Assembly: GCA_028274465.1 (NCBI GenBank)
Contig: CM051458.1
Coordinates: forward strand, 78,574,085-78,638,084
Direction: 5' to 3'
From: Plantago ovata
Lineage: Eukaryota; Streptophyta; Magnoliopsida; Lamiales; Plantaginaceae
Length of the DNA: 64,000 nucleotides
How positions within the stretch are numbered: the first letter of the stretch is position 1; every line of letters begins with the position of its first letter. Position numbers and translations under genes: made by a program. The notes below the pieces were generated by a model. That model searched no databases, had not been told where the DNA came from, and saw only the letters and a list, made by a program, of their open reading frames with translations. Positions 11,701 through 22,886 of this stretch are shown piece after piece.

Positions 11701-13113
11701 CTAAAGTCTCATCCTCCAAATGTGTGCAATCAAGTCATGTTTGAGTGCGTCATGCTGGATGTAATTCTCCATCATCCTTTGATTCTTCCTGTAATCAACA
11801 AAATCATTCAGAACAGATGGACGTGTTGTGATTGTCACGTCCCTAAGGATGTCTGCATTGTACTGCAAGTTGCCTTCGGCGCATTCCTTAAGCCAGTTTT
11901 CGATTGCTTGGTCGTAGTTTAAGTAATTGTCACGCTCATCCTCGACTATCATGTTGTGAAGTACGATGCAACAATCCATTATCTGTTGGAGTTGTAGCCT
12001 GCTATGTGGAAGGGCCGGATGCTTGATAATATGAAACCGAGCTTGTATAACTCCAAAAGAACGTTCCACATCTTTCCGGCAAGATTCTTGGCGCGTGCTG
12101 AACTTCTGTAGTTTGTGAGTCGTAGGATTAAGAACGGCAGGTACGAATGTTGCCCAATTTGGGTAGATGCCATTGACTAGGTAGTAAGGCATGTTATACT
12201 CACGACCATTGATATGAAAGCGCACGTCAGGTGACACACCGTTGAGGAGATCGTCGAACAAATGTGATCGTTCTAGCACCGTCTTATCATTGAATTTTCC
12301 AGAAAGTCCAAAGAATGAATGCCAGATCCAAGTATCTTGGGATGCAACAGCTTCGAGAATAAGAGTGGGCTTTCCGCTCCTGCCTTAAAATTGACCGGCC
12401 CACGCCTTTGGACAATTCTTCCACTCCCAGTGCATACAATCGACACTTCCAATCATCCCAGGGAAGCCTTTACTTGCGTCGATTGCAAGAAGCCTTCTCA
12501 AATCATTTTCAGTAGGCTTCTGCATGTACTCCGGGCCAAAGCGTTGTACGACTGCGATACAGAATCGATTAAGACATTTAACAGCCGTGCTTTCACCCAT
12601 TCTGCAATACTCATCAACCCCGTCTGCGCAAAGCCCATAGGCTATCATTTTCATGACTGCGGTAAACTTTTGGTAAGGGGTTAAACTCGGTGTACCAGCC
12701 GCATTGATGCTGTTGTGGAAGTAGGTGTCCGTCTCCATCACACCGGCCATCACTCTGTCGAACAATTCCCTCCTCATTCGGAACCTCCGTCTGAATTGGT
12801 TTGCGTAGGTAGCTCTTGGAGCAAAGTAGTCATCGTACAATTGCACTCCCCGTTGCACTCTACTCCTATCAATGTACGCACGTTTCTTCTTTTCTTTTTG
12901 TGGCTTCTTTGATCGTTCTTCATACTGCATGGATTGTTCTATCATGCTTGGCAAGTTTTGGATGAACTGCTTTTCTATTACTTTGTAGTTCGAGGACGAA
13001 CCACCATCATTGAATTGTTGGTTGAATTGTGGGTAGAATTCTGGGTAGATTTTTGCAGTAAAGTTTTGGAGGAAGCTATCGGTGGATGATGATGATGAAG
13101 ATGATGAAGACAT
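11701..13113 (-). pseudogene. PIF/Harbinger DDE transposase with one in-frame stop
   Basis: Two open pieces, 13113-12385 and 12279-11701, lie in one frame. The only break is TAA at 12385-12387, in AGQF*GRSGKPTLILEAVA. The protein starts with a serine run and has the plant-transposon DDE domain: GMIGSVDCMHWEWKNC (first Asp), GLSGKFNDKTVLERSHLF (second Asp), and ESCRKDVERSFGVIQARF (Glu), then LHNMIVEDERD. All three catalytic positions are present. The full length would be about 470 residues, normal for the family. The single nonsense codon probably inactivates it. Upstream lies a 35-bp tandem array that separates it from the second gene. Confidence 0.88.
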
Positions 13114-13225
13114 GATTATCTTTCGAGAGTGGAAGTGGTTGTGGATGCAATTGGATTGTGTTGGTTGGTGTGTCTGATTGTAAGTTCTAAGATGCTATTA
13201 AATAGAGAAAGTCAGCTGGCAAATT

Positions 13226-13435
13226 CAAATTCAAATTCAAATTAAAGATAAGATTCCCGACAAATTCAAATTCAAATTAAAGATAAGATTCCCGACAAAT
13301 TCAAATTCAAATTAAAGATAAGATTCTCGACAAATTCAAATTCAAATTAAAGATAAGATTCCCGACAAATTCAAATTCAAATTAAAGATAAGATTCCCGA
13401 CAAATTTAAATTCAAATTAAAGATAAGATTTCTGA
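13226..13435. repeat. 35-bp tandem repeat, 6 copies, between the two Harbinger genes
   Basis: The unit contains caaattcaaattaaagata and then agattcccga. Units end at 13260, 13295, 13330, 13365, 13400 and 13435, an exact 35-bp spacing with one or two substitutions per copy. It lies about 110 bp upstream of the transposase start, in its presumed promoter. Confidence 0.9.
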
Positions 13436-13609
13436 CAAATTCATTTCAAATTCAAATTTCAAATTTCAAACAACACACTGATTTTATTACAACGGACATC
13501 GATCTCTCACCGAAAGGAAATACAAGCACACCACACTTGGACATAAAATTAAAATATGAACGAAGCACACATGCGTTGAAGTAAAATAAAAGCAGACCAC
13601 CATTTCTGC

Positions 13610-14791
13610 CTACTCATCATGAAACAACTCCATCTTAAGACTGTCGAACACTAGCTGCTCATCAGGCATTAAATCACGGACAACCTTTTTTGCTAGATAT
13701 TTGGTATACATCTTCAACTTCTTGAAACGTAGTTCTTCATCTTGTCTCTTTTGTTGTTTCTCGGTTATCTCCTGGAAATAGAGAAACTTGTGTTGGTCAA
13801 GCTCAATTGAAGCCGGATAAGTCATGGTGAACCGCGACATTTCTTCACTCATCGGGCTTGAGCTAGAATTTCCATTTCTAGCCAACCTCTTGGCCACGTC
13901 ACGTCCCATGGGACGTTTCTCCGGGGAGGTCACGACAAAGGAACGTTTGCTCCCACCACTACTACCAGCACCCGCAGATGCCATTGGCTCGTCTTCTCCC
14001 TCGTCACCACCACCACCGGCCTCTCCCTCCCGAGGCATGTTCACATAATCATCCCAGCGTAAGTATTCCGCATGTTCCGGATACTTCTTCACGACATTCC
14101 ATTTCTCCAAATATGTGAAGTCCTCATTTTTCTTTGCTCTGTAGAGATCCTGGGCCATCAAAATTATTTGTTCATCGGTGTAGTTACCACTACGTTGACC
14201 AAGGAAATTGTGTGCTTTTTCGTGGCAGATAACCCACACAGATATGTGTTTTTTAATCAACTGCAATCTCCCCCGGAGTGAGTCCTTGGTGCGCACATTC
14301 ATATCAGGAATCATCCCATCCCTACGGGCGTTTTCATATCTTTCGAACACCTTTCTGAAGATTGACTTGAGGTCTTGGTTCGTGCCGGTGATTGGGCACT
14401 GGCAAACCTCCACGTAAGCAGTCAGAATGACCCCGTCCTCATGAATGTTGAAGCTGTGTCTCTTAGAACCACCACCACCAACTTTTTTAGTGGCTTTCTC
14501 TTTTCCTTTGCCACGACCACATGTTCTTTCCTCGTCCACGGGCGGCTCTGGCTGGGTCTCACGAACACTCTCAGGGTACTGTTGAGAATCATAGAAAAAT
14601 GGTGTTTGTGAGGGTGGACTATTGTAATAAGGAACGTAAGAAGTGTAAGGATTTTCAGGTGGATTTTGAAAAAGAGCTCGGTTAGGTGGGGGGCAGGGGA
14701 TCGGACCAAGCAGGTCAGCCATGAAACTCTCGTATCGTTGAGGATCGTTGATTCTCATGGATTCCAAACGGCGTTGTTGCTCGGGATTCAT
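13610..14791 (-). CDS. Harbinger accessory protein, Myb/SANT-like
   Basis: An uninterrupted 393-residue frame. The N-terminus (about 1-110) is proline/glutamine-rich and probably disordered, with a basic patch GRGKGKEKATKK that may act in nuclear targeting. Residues about 115-250 form a SANT/trihelix-like domain (FNIHEDGVILTAYVEV ... LKSIFRKVFERYENAR ... LRGRLQLIKKHISVWVICHEKA), matching the Myb-like ORF1 of plant PIF/Harbinger and PIF/Pong elements. The C-terminal third has a basic serine-rich link and a helical end (FQEITEKQQKRQDEELRFKKL). In this superfamily the protein binds transposon ends and helps import the transposase. Unlike the neighbouring transposase, this frame is intact. Confidence 0.85.
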   Translation of the reverse strand: MNPEQQRRLESMRINDPQRYESFMADLLGPIPCPPPNRALFQNPPENPYTSYVPYYNSPPSQTPFFYDSQQYPESVRETQPEPPVDEERTCGRGKGKEKATKKVGGGGSKRHSFNIHEDGVILTAYVEVCQCPITGTNQDLKSIFRKVFERYENARRDGMIPDMNVRTKDSLRGRLQLIKKHISVWVICHEKAHNFLGQRSGNYTDEQIILMAQDLYRAKKNEDFTYLEKWNVVKKYPEHAEYLRWDDYVNMPREGEAGGGGDEGEDEPMASAGAGSSGGSKRSFVVTSPEKRPMGRDVAKRLARNGNSSSSPMSEEMSRFTMTYPASIELDQHKFLYFQEITEKQQKRQDEELRFKKLKMYTKYLAKKVVRDLMPDEQLVFDSLKMELFHDE

Positions 14792-15505
14792 TTTGGTGGA
14801 TGGAAAAAATGGAATGGAAAAGATTTTGGAGTGTTGAGAGTGTTTTGATTTTAATTAAGAAGTGAAAAATGAGTTGGAGAAGGTGTGAGCAAACATATCC
14901 AAGAGTGGTGTCTATTTATAGATCTCGAAAAGTTATATCCGTTGGTAATTTTTATTTATTTTTAGCATTTTTATTTTAAAAGTTATGACCGTTTGAAATT
15001 TAAATGGAAAAAGTAATTTAAAAAATAAAAAAAATTAAATAAGTGGGTGGAGCCCACCTTTTTGGTGGACTCCACGTCCACCAAAGCTGAGGCCAGCTCC
15101 GTGTTTATACTAAACGCGGAGCGGCCCAAAACGCGGGCTTAACCACATTTTGGGCCACTGATGTGGCCCGAAACGCGGCTAAGCCCGCGTTTTGCCCCCT
15201 TAGCCGCTGCTGTTAAACGGCTGATGCAGCAGGTCTTAGACAGGTTTGGATACATATGTACGTACCTTATTCGTAACCAGAAGTTATAATTTTAATATTG
15301 TCGAGTGTGAACGGTCCGAATCCAATTAATATGAAAGTGTAGAATGAACATTATCTCCGGTACCAAGACTGGAACATCGTGAACATGACTGACGGAGCTG
15401 ACTCGCTTTCACATATGATGAGTGTCTAAATTATAACACATGATCAAATTAAGATATTATATTTAGATAATTTCTAAGTAGACTCGATGATTGTTTTTCT
15501 TTTTC

Positions 15506-15518
15506 TTTATACATATAG
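15506..15518 (+). promoter_or_regulatory. TATA box of VIT-like gene copy 1
   Basis: A tttatacatatagg motif about 80 bp upstream of the ATG. The corresponding place before copy 2 has tctatatatatagg, and the flanking sequence is alignable (shared gaacatgac and cttcacatatga/cttcacatgtga upstream), which supports promoter conservation. Confidence 0.5.
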
Positions 15519-15594
15519 GCAGCTACTTATACCAATTATACCACCATATCAAACAACAAACAAAGACTAATACCAAGAAAAAGCAGGCTATCAT

Positions 15595-18218
15595 ATGACA
15601 ACTATGGAAGCGATGCATCACCACGCCATGGAAGAGGAAGAGGTCGAGGTACCTCAACTTGTCCACAAGGGATCACGGGTGAAGCGTTTGGACCAACCTG
15701 CCTTTGATGCTGGTAACGTTGCTCGTACAAGTAGCACCAGCAGCAGCGATAGTAAGACTAGCAGCAGCAGCCATTCGAGTGGCGTTGAAGATGTAGCTTC
15801 CGATGTGGCTGAGAATGTGAATGGTATTTCAACCAACATCAGGCTTTTAATTACCACAAGAAATCAGGCTTTTAGTAACGTTTTGAAAGTGTGTGACGGA
15901 TACTAAATGAATATTTGTGATTTTGTACGTGCAGATGTTAAACTTCAATGGTCACCTACGAGCAAAAACTTCGGTAATATTGACGTGGACATCCCAAAAA
16001 TTGTAAGCACCGATGGAAACCTCAAGGAAAGTATTGTGTCCGAGCTTAAGGCTCCGATTTCAGCGAACAAAGATGAAAAAGCTTTGGAAGTTGTAATAGA
16101 TGAAGAAAACGATTTGGTGTTGGGTCCAAATGATGAAGAAGTGATCGAGTTGGAATTCGAGAAGGCTGTGGAGAAAGCTCATACACACACAGCCTATTGT
16201 CCGAATTGTAGGTCCCAAATCACCAGGGTTGTTCTTCGCAGGAAAATAAGCAGGCCCCCGCTGGTTGAACCTTCTCCGGGACCTTCTCCTGCTCCACCAA
16301 ATCCCGAGCTCTTTGGGTGCTTGTCATGTTTCAGATTTTTCGTCCCTTCAGGTTCATATATACGTTCTCCTTTCTATTTTTGTCTTGTCTTCACCAGTCA
16401 CTTAGTGATTACTGATTAACTCCCTTCGTCCTTCCCTGGTTTAATAATCATGCAATAACATGTGATTTCATGCAGGGAATGGTCTAAACCGATTTTGGAT
16501 TTTTGGAAGTAATGATGATGAGAGACCACCACCTGTTCGAGGAGAGCTTGAATCTGGTGAAGATGTTCTTGATCCATCGGTTCCCCCAGTGGAGAATCCC
16601 AATACCGAACATGTTAAGCCAGGTACTTAAATTTTAAGAAATAATGAAATCTATAAAATTATTGATATTGAATTCGTAGTAGCATAATTATGTCATTTTG
16701 GCTTGAGCAGTGAGTGTGTTTAACCTCTGGGGCATTTTCGGGGGAAGAGGAGGAAAACTCAACACAGGTAATCAGCAAGGTAGTACTATTTTATCCTGGG
16801 ATTATATATATAGCTAATCATGATGTGTTATATTGCATCAATCCAATGGAATTTAAATCGTATGGTTTAGTTCATTTTATCTCAGGAGTATGTGAACTCT
16901 GAACGTATTGTAGGGAACTTACATCAATCCCATAATGCAGGTTATACTAATGATACTCCTGGTAATGTTGATCAACCCGAGCATAAACAAGAAACTTCTT
17001 CACCATCAGTTCAACCTGAAGGTTCTGTGGTAATCAATATCGGTGGTGGATCAGGTAATAGAAATATATATTATATAAATAATCCTAGCTAGAATAGTAA
17101 AATTTCTGAAACGCCTAGAAGATATTCACATTTTACTGTCTTGTGAATAATGTTTGCCTGCGCACATGAAATTGAGGAGAAATCCTTATAGTGACATAAT
17201 CTTTGTTCAAATATCTTTAAATTATAGTACAAGATTTGATGGATTTATTTGGACATACTTGTTTATTAGGCTTAAAGGAAAGCTATTTTATATATTGTAG
17301 GACCAGTTGGCGAAAGCTCAGCTCCAGTAGAGATATTGAAGTGCATTGTCTACGGAGGTTTACTCGAGTCCATCACGAGTTTAGGCCTGGTGTCTTCAGC
17401 TGCCTCATCTGGAGCAACCAAATGTATGCTTATCCCAACTCATTTGTATAATCTCTGATAGTTAGTTCTGTTGTGATTTAAACAAATAATTAACATATAG
17501 CAGAATGGGCACCATTGGATGACTTTTATACGCGATGTGTACCTTACATTTGATCACAAGACCAAATAGTACGTTATCTTCAAAATCTTATCGTCTTAAC
17601 AGTTGAGTCTTTCTTGCAGTGAACATAATTGCACTTTGTTTGGCAAATTTAGTCAGCGGTCTTTTCCTTATTGGTCAGAACGTGAGTAAATTCTAACTTC
17701 GAATTGCTAATTCAATAACATTAATATTGTGGTACTATGATGCTCTCCATAATTATTCTTCTGACAACTAACGAAGTTTATGTAATTCACAGCTAATGGA
17801 CTTGAAAAGTGAGTCAGGGCAACATGGCCGTGATCGATATTATGAATCACTTGGTAGAAGGGGACACTTTTTGCTTCATGCAACATTTTCCATAATATCG
17901 TTCCTTGTGTTTGGACTTGTACCTCCAGCAATGTTCGCATTCACTGAGCTTTGGGAAGTTGGAGTAGCCTCTTTCGCATGTATCTTTATTCTTGCAATTG
18001 CAAAGGCCTATGTTGAAAGTTGTAAAAAGTTCAGTGGGTACATTAAAATCGTATTATACTATGTCACGATGGCGGTCATGGTATCAGGGATTGCATATGT
18101 TATGGGAGATCAGGTGAAGGACCTGATGGAGAAGTTCGGTTGGTTTGAAACAAATCCGGTGGGGCCTTCGTTCGTCCCTGACATGAACTTTGCTACTCAG
18201 GCTTGGTCTTCCTATTGA
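15595..18218 (+). CDS. VIT/CCC1-type membrane protein, ER-body-membrane-protein-like, copy 1
   Basis: My model: exons 15595-15874, 15935-16351, 16476-16622, 16711-16767, 16941-17054, 17301-17423, 17620-17681, 17793-18218, giving 541 residues. The N-terminal half is acidic/serine-rich with CPNCRSQ (CxxC) and LFGCLSC (CxxC). The C-terminal half has about five membrane helices: [39 protein letters not shown], a [19 protein letters not shown] segment, [18 protein letters not shown] and a [15 protein letters not shown] segment. This layout matches plant 'membrane protein of ER body-like' proteins, relatives of vacuolar iron transporters. A role in iron or manganese movement at an endomembrane is inferred only. 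The first intron is only 60 bp with a weak donor, so exon 1 is uncertain, and ATG at 15604 aligns with the start of copy 2. Copy 2 at 37410 is its tandem paralogue. Confidence 0.8.
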
Positions 18219-18410
18219 TGTTGTGAGATGAATCAAATTATGAAAATAACTTATATAGAGTGAGATGTATGCGTGTTGTTGTTGTATTTGCAAGCTATTG
18301 CAACTTAAATTCGGTATGTTATGGATCTAAACTTAATTTCAGTTCCTCCCCCGTCTCGGCTTCACTTTGGTTGCATTCCTCGCTTTCATTTCAATACAAA
18401 TGTTTTGTAC

Positions 18411-18622
18411 TGTTAGAATATAAATAGCTTGTTGACAGACGTAGGAGTTAAACCAGAACAGGTTAACTCCAAGGATAACTCCTAGGTCAACACCACCACT
18501 GTAAATATCGGATTGTATTAGGAATGTATATTTGTCCTAGAATATAGCCTAGAATAGTGAATCTCGTTTGTATTTTATACTACCTTTCAATGAATGAGAA
18601 AGTAACGAGTCATATTCTTTCA
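18411..18622 (+). repeat. 5' LTR of copia element
   Basis: 212 bp, starts TGTTAGAATATAAATAGC and ends attctttca, directly before the primer-binding site. The copy at 33434 matches with only a few differences (for example atatttgtcc against atatatgtcc). Confidence 0.9.
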
Positions 18623-18634
18623 TGGTATCAAACT
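18623..18634 (+). other. Primer-binding site of copia element
   Basis: TGGTATCAAACT directly follows the LTR. It resembles the initiator-Met tRNA complement TGGTATCAGAGC used by most plant copia elements, with two or three mismatches. Confidence 0.75.
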
Positions 18635-18731
18635 AGGTTACGGCCCTAGCTTCCGCCTACCTCCTCTCTGCCGTCCTTTTTCTTCTCTCCTCACCGGCGT
18701 TTCCTTTGCCGTTTTCTCTCCCTCCCTCACC

Positions 18732-19628
18732 ATGACTGGCTCGACCTCAGACACCTCCACAAAAGAATCCTCCTCCTCTTCCTTCCACCCGGCTCTCGCC
18801 GTATCCAACATCCGCACTCATGTCCCGATCATCCTGGACACTGAGAACGTGCAATACGCCAACTGGGCTGAACTTTTCAAGGTTACTGTCGTTCCCAAAA
18901 ATTCCTCCACCATATTATCCCTCCAAAACCTAAGAAGGGGACCGATGGGAAGGACACGACCCCGTCTCCTCTTACCGACGACGAACAGGAAGTCTCGGAC
19001 ACCCTTGATGTCGCGGTTGTTCAGTGGATCTACTCCACGATTTCTTCTGACCTTCTCAATACCGTTATTGAATTTGACATCTCTGCCATGACGCTCTGGG
19101 ATCGCATTCGGGATCTTTTTCAGGACAACGAAAATTCCCGGGCTGTGAATCTTGAGCATGAATTCAATAACTCGTCCTTGAAGGATTTTCCTAATGTTTT
19201 GCTCTATTACCAGCATCGCAAATCCCTTGCGGATCAGCTGAAGAATGTTGGTGCTCCGGTTCCGAATAATTGCTTGATTCTTTGCCTGATTGCCGGCCTT
19301 ACCCTTGCCTATCACGGCGTTGCCTCCGTCATTCGCCATAAGAGTTCTTCCTCCGTTCCTTGAGGTTCGCTCCATGCTCACCCTCGAGGAAACCAGTATG
19401 AAGGAAGCTGCCTCCCAAGACGATGCCCTGCTGGTTTCTGATCGGGACACTACTGCCCCTTCTTCTGCTCAAGGTCGGGGTAAATCTCTGAAACCAAAGT
19501 CGTCCTCCAAGCCACGCAATAACAGGAATTTTGGTGGCTATTTCGGCAACTCGTATGGTCGTGGCAGAGGTGGATTTCAGCCACCAGTCAGGCGTATGCA
19601 CCCCAGCTGGCTCCCAGGCCTCGCCTAG
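18732..19628 (+). pseudogene. copia gag relic
   Basis: The frame starts at ATG 18732 with a serine/threonine-rich N-terminus, then NIRTHVPIILDTENVQYANWAELF, a typical copia gag opening. A frameshift near 18895 moves the continuation (KKGTDGKDTTPSPLTDDEQEV ... ISAMTLWDRIRDLF) to another frame. A second shift near 19345 moves the tail (FLEVRSMLTLEE, then a GRGRGGFQPP basic stretch) to a third. The usual CCHC zinc knuckle was not seen. Confidence 0.8.
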
Positions 19629-19814
19629 CCCTCCCTGGTGGCTCTATTCTTCGCCCCCGTGGGCCACGCCCCCTACCCATACCCCAGTCAGCATGTTGGC
19701 CCTGCTCCTTCTCGCCCGAACAGTCAGCCTGGCCTGCTCGGCCCTAGACCCAGCTCTCCGGCTCCGTAGGCGTATAATGCTCAGCAGTGGACTCCGACGG
19801 ATATTGAATCCGCT

Positions 19815-21135
19815 ATGCACACGATGGCTTTGGCGCAACCGGACTCCAACTGGTATATGGACACTGGTGCCTCCTCCCACATGACCAATTCCCGAGGTAC
19901 TTTATCGTCTTATTTTAATACGAGCATCAATAATCATGGTGTAACTGTTGGTAGTGGTCAGTCTGTTCCTATTTATGGTTACAGTAATGCTTCTCTTCCC
20001 ACCCCCAACGAGCCTTTATCTCTCCAACATGTTCTCCATACTCCACATCTTGTCAAAAACATAGTTTCCGTCCAAATTTACTTCTGACAATCATGTTTCC
20101 GTCACATTTGACCCCACTGGTTTTTCTGTGCATGATTACAGAACGGGCACCGTATCATGAGATGTGAGAGCTCGAGCCCATTGTATCATGTCACTCTTCC
20201 CACCGCGACTCCAACTCCTCCACAAACAGCCTGCCTTGCGTCCTCCACTTGGCATCATCGATTGGGTCACCCCGGCGATCCCATTTTATCTGTTCTTAAG
20301 ACCAATAAACTTATTGATTGTAATGATTTTTCCAAATCTACTACTTGTCAATCATGTATTCTTGGTAAACAAGTTAAACTTCCTTTTTTGCCTTCTACTA
20401 CGAATACTTGTATGCCTTTTGATATTATTCATAGTGATCTTTGGACATCTCCAACTTTGAGTTCATCTGGCCATAAATATTATGTCTTATTCTTGGATGA
20501 TTTTAATTTTGTATGGATTTTTCCTCTTGCTCATAAATCACAAGTTTTCTCTGTGTTTTCAAAATTCCATGCTCACATTCACACCCAATTTGAACGAAAA
20601 GTTAAAACCATACAATGTGACAATGGGGTGAATTTGATAACACTGATTTTTGCCAATTTTGTGATGCAAATGGAATTTCTATCTGTTTCTCATGTCCCAT
20701 ACTTCCTCTCAAAACGGCGAAGCCGAGAGAAAAATTCGGTCCATTAACAATATCATTCGGACACTACTCATCCATGCTTCCTTACCACCGTCCTTTTGGC
20801 ACCATGCCTTACATATGGCCACTTATCTTCTTAATATCTTACCGAGCAAACTTCTTGCCTATAAATCCCCGTTACAGGCCCTCTATCACCGTACCCCCAC
20901 ATACACTCATCTTCGCATTTTTGGTTGCTTGTGTTATCCACTTTTTCCAACTACCACTATTCGAAAGCTTCAACCCCGTTCCACTCCTTGCGTGTTTTTA
21001 GGATATCCTGATAATCATCGCGGTTATAAATGTTTTGATTTATCCTCCCGAAAAATCATTGTGTGTCGTCATGTCCAATTTGATGAATCCATTTTCCCTA
21101 TGGCCAACACCGACACTACTCAACCGGATGCCTAG
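19815..21135 (+). pseudogene. copia protease and integrase relic
   Basis: Protease: WYMDTGASSHMTNS and VTVGSGQSVPIYGYSNA at 19815-20087. Integrase: pre-integrase HHRLGHP with CQSCILGK (HHCC-type zinc site), then FDIIHSDLWTSP and CDNG. The catalytic glutamate region SQNGEAERKIRSINN lies in another frame after a shift near 20692. It is followed by the typical copia RIFGCLCYP ... CVFLGYPDNHRGYKC segment, ending at 21135. At least two frameshifts are present, so it is not functional. Confidence 0.85.
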
Positions 21136-21549
21136 CTATGATATCCTCGGTGCCGGCCTCCCTGCCCTGCTAATCCCTTTCTTATCTCCCGGCCATGCTA
21201 GGACCCCTGCCTCCCGACCTGGTTCACCCCTTGCCCCCATTTCCCCGACCCCTACTGCCCAACAGCACTCTCCCGGTGCCCCAGCTTCCCCATCCCCCAC
21301 GGCACCGTCCTCATCTCCCACCAGTCCCATTCAACCAATTCCATGTCCTGTACTTGAGACACCGTCAGCTCACTCCAGTCCTGCGCCCATACTTGAACCC
21401 CCACCTCCTCCTTCTCGTACCACTCGCGCGGTACACTATCCATCCTCCCCACCGTCCTGTTACTCGCAGTCAGCATGACATCCATCTTTCCAAATCCATT
21501 TTTTATCCTTCCGCCCATACCGTTATGGTTCCTCGTTCTCCCCTTCCTC

Positions 21550-22261
21550 GGAACCCGGTAGAAGCTCTACGTGATCCTAATTGGAAACTGGCCATGACCG
21601 ATGAGTTTAATGCTCTTATTAAAAACAAGACATGGGAATTGGTACCTCGTCCACCGGGTGTTAATATAATTCGGTCTATGTGGATTTTTACTCATAGATT
21701 AAATCTGATGGTTCTTTTCAGAGGCATAAGGCCCGTCTTGTATGTGATGGAAAAACTCAACAGGTTGGCATCGATTGCGGTGAGACTTTTAGTCCCGTAG
21801 TCAAACCGGCGACTATACGCCTTGTTCTCAACATTGCTCTATCTCGTCGGTGGTCTATTCATCAGTTGGTAGTTAGCAATGCTTTCTTGCATGGCAACTT
21901 ACAGGAGACGGTCTATATGTATCAGCCGATGGGTTTCCGTCACTCTGCTCATCCCGACTATGTGTGCCTCTTATGGAAGTCCTTATGTGGCCTCAAGCAA
22001 GCTCCTCACGCCTGGTACAAGCGGTTTGCTGACTTTGTCGCTACTATTGGCTTCTCTAATAGTAAGTGTGATACTTCCTTACTTATCTACTCACACGGGC
22101 CTGACACCGCATATTTTCTTCTCTATGTGGATGATATCATCTTAACCGCTTCCTCGGATCAGCTCCGGCACACTATTATGGCTCAGCTTGATTCCGAGTT
22201 TGCCATGAAGGATTTGGGGCTCCTTAATGACTTTCTTGGCATTCGGGTTACTCGTCACAAG
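21550..22261 (+). pseudogene. copia reverse transcriptase, N-terminal part
   Basis: Begins at EALRDPNWKLAMTDEFNALIKNKTWELV, shifts frame near 21700, and continues through [22 protein letters not shown], a [14 protein letters not shown] segment, [12 protein letters not shown] and [13 protein letters not shown]. The catalytic YVDD is intact. The earlier catalytic aspartate, normally D in 'LDVxNAFLHG', is replaced by V ([11 protein letters not shown]), which would kill polymerase activity even without the frameshift. The reading stops at RVTRHK where element B is inserted. Confidence 0.85.
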
Positions 22262-22886
22262 TGTTAGTGTTGAAATATGTCCAGTCCGCATGTACGAACT
22301 GGAGCGGTCCAAGAGCGCGACAAAGCATCATAGGCCGTCCCTCAAGGGGCGCGACCACACCCAAGTATGTCACTAAGGTGTGGTTCGACCAACATAGGGT
22401 CCGACCATCACTAGGAGGACAACCCTCAAAATAAGCTCATCACAAGGATAGAGCAAACATCGAGATCGAGGAGCGTCTCTAGGGCTCGAGGAGCATCTCT
22501 ATGGCTCAAGGAGGACCTTACGTCAAAGTAACGCTCTTTGAGAGAAACTAGGCAGGACACTACTCGGACCACCTACGTACAAGGGAGGCTCGAGGACCCT
22601 GGGCGATCAGCCATGGTCGCTCCCTGTGGGACCAGCCGTCCGGATTACGTCGTGGGCCCCGAAAAGTCTAGGTTTCCCTCACAACCCTAGCCAAGATACT
22701 TGGGCCAAGACCCATGGACCTCCTTAATGGGCTTGGGCCAAGGAAGGCCTCAATCTTAGTCGTACACGTGTCATGATCCTACGCGACCTGACCATAAAAG
22801 TCTACAAGTATATAAAGGCTTCATTCACTACTCAACAGTAAGCATTAACATCTCTCAACCACCACTCAATATTTCTCTCACTAGGC
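22262..22886 (+). repeat. Truncated 5' LTR of element B
   Basis: Matches the first about 625 bp of the 3' LTR at 31772, then changes at ctcactagg directly into RT coding sequence (ACT AGG CTC AAC AAG = TRLNK). It contains a TATA-like tatataaagg near 22808. The LTR and RT share cactagg at the junction. Confidence 0.9.

Larger units (their letters stand above)
11304..15235 (-). mobile_element. PIF/Harbinger DNA transposon with both genes
   Basis: The ends are imperfect terminal inverted repeats: left GACCACCCGCATCAGTGGTT and, on the other strand, right GACCTGCTGCATCAGCCGTT, sharing GACC..C.GCATCAG. Both are flanked by the trinucleotide TTA (11301-11303 and 15236-15238), the typical target duplication of this superfamily. 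Inside are a DDE transposase (11701-13113) and a Myb/SANT-type ORF (13610-14791), both on the minus strand, the usual two-protein set. The ends are rich in short inverted motifs (gcttaa/ttaagc, gcgggctta). Length is 3,932 bp. The transposase has one stop, so this copy would depend on another element for transposase. Confidence 0.9.

Noticed and set aside
13226-13435. Regular repeat resembling a CRISPR array
   Set aside because: The 35-bp units are directly contiguous with no unique spacers, and the context is a plant transposon.
18401-18410. Target duplication for the copia element
   Set aside because: Left flank tgtac and the right flank after 33640 do not match cleanly, and the 3' LTR end is altered, so no duplication is claimed.
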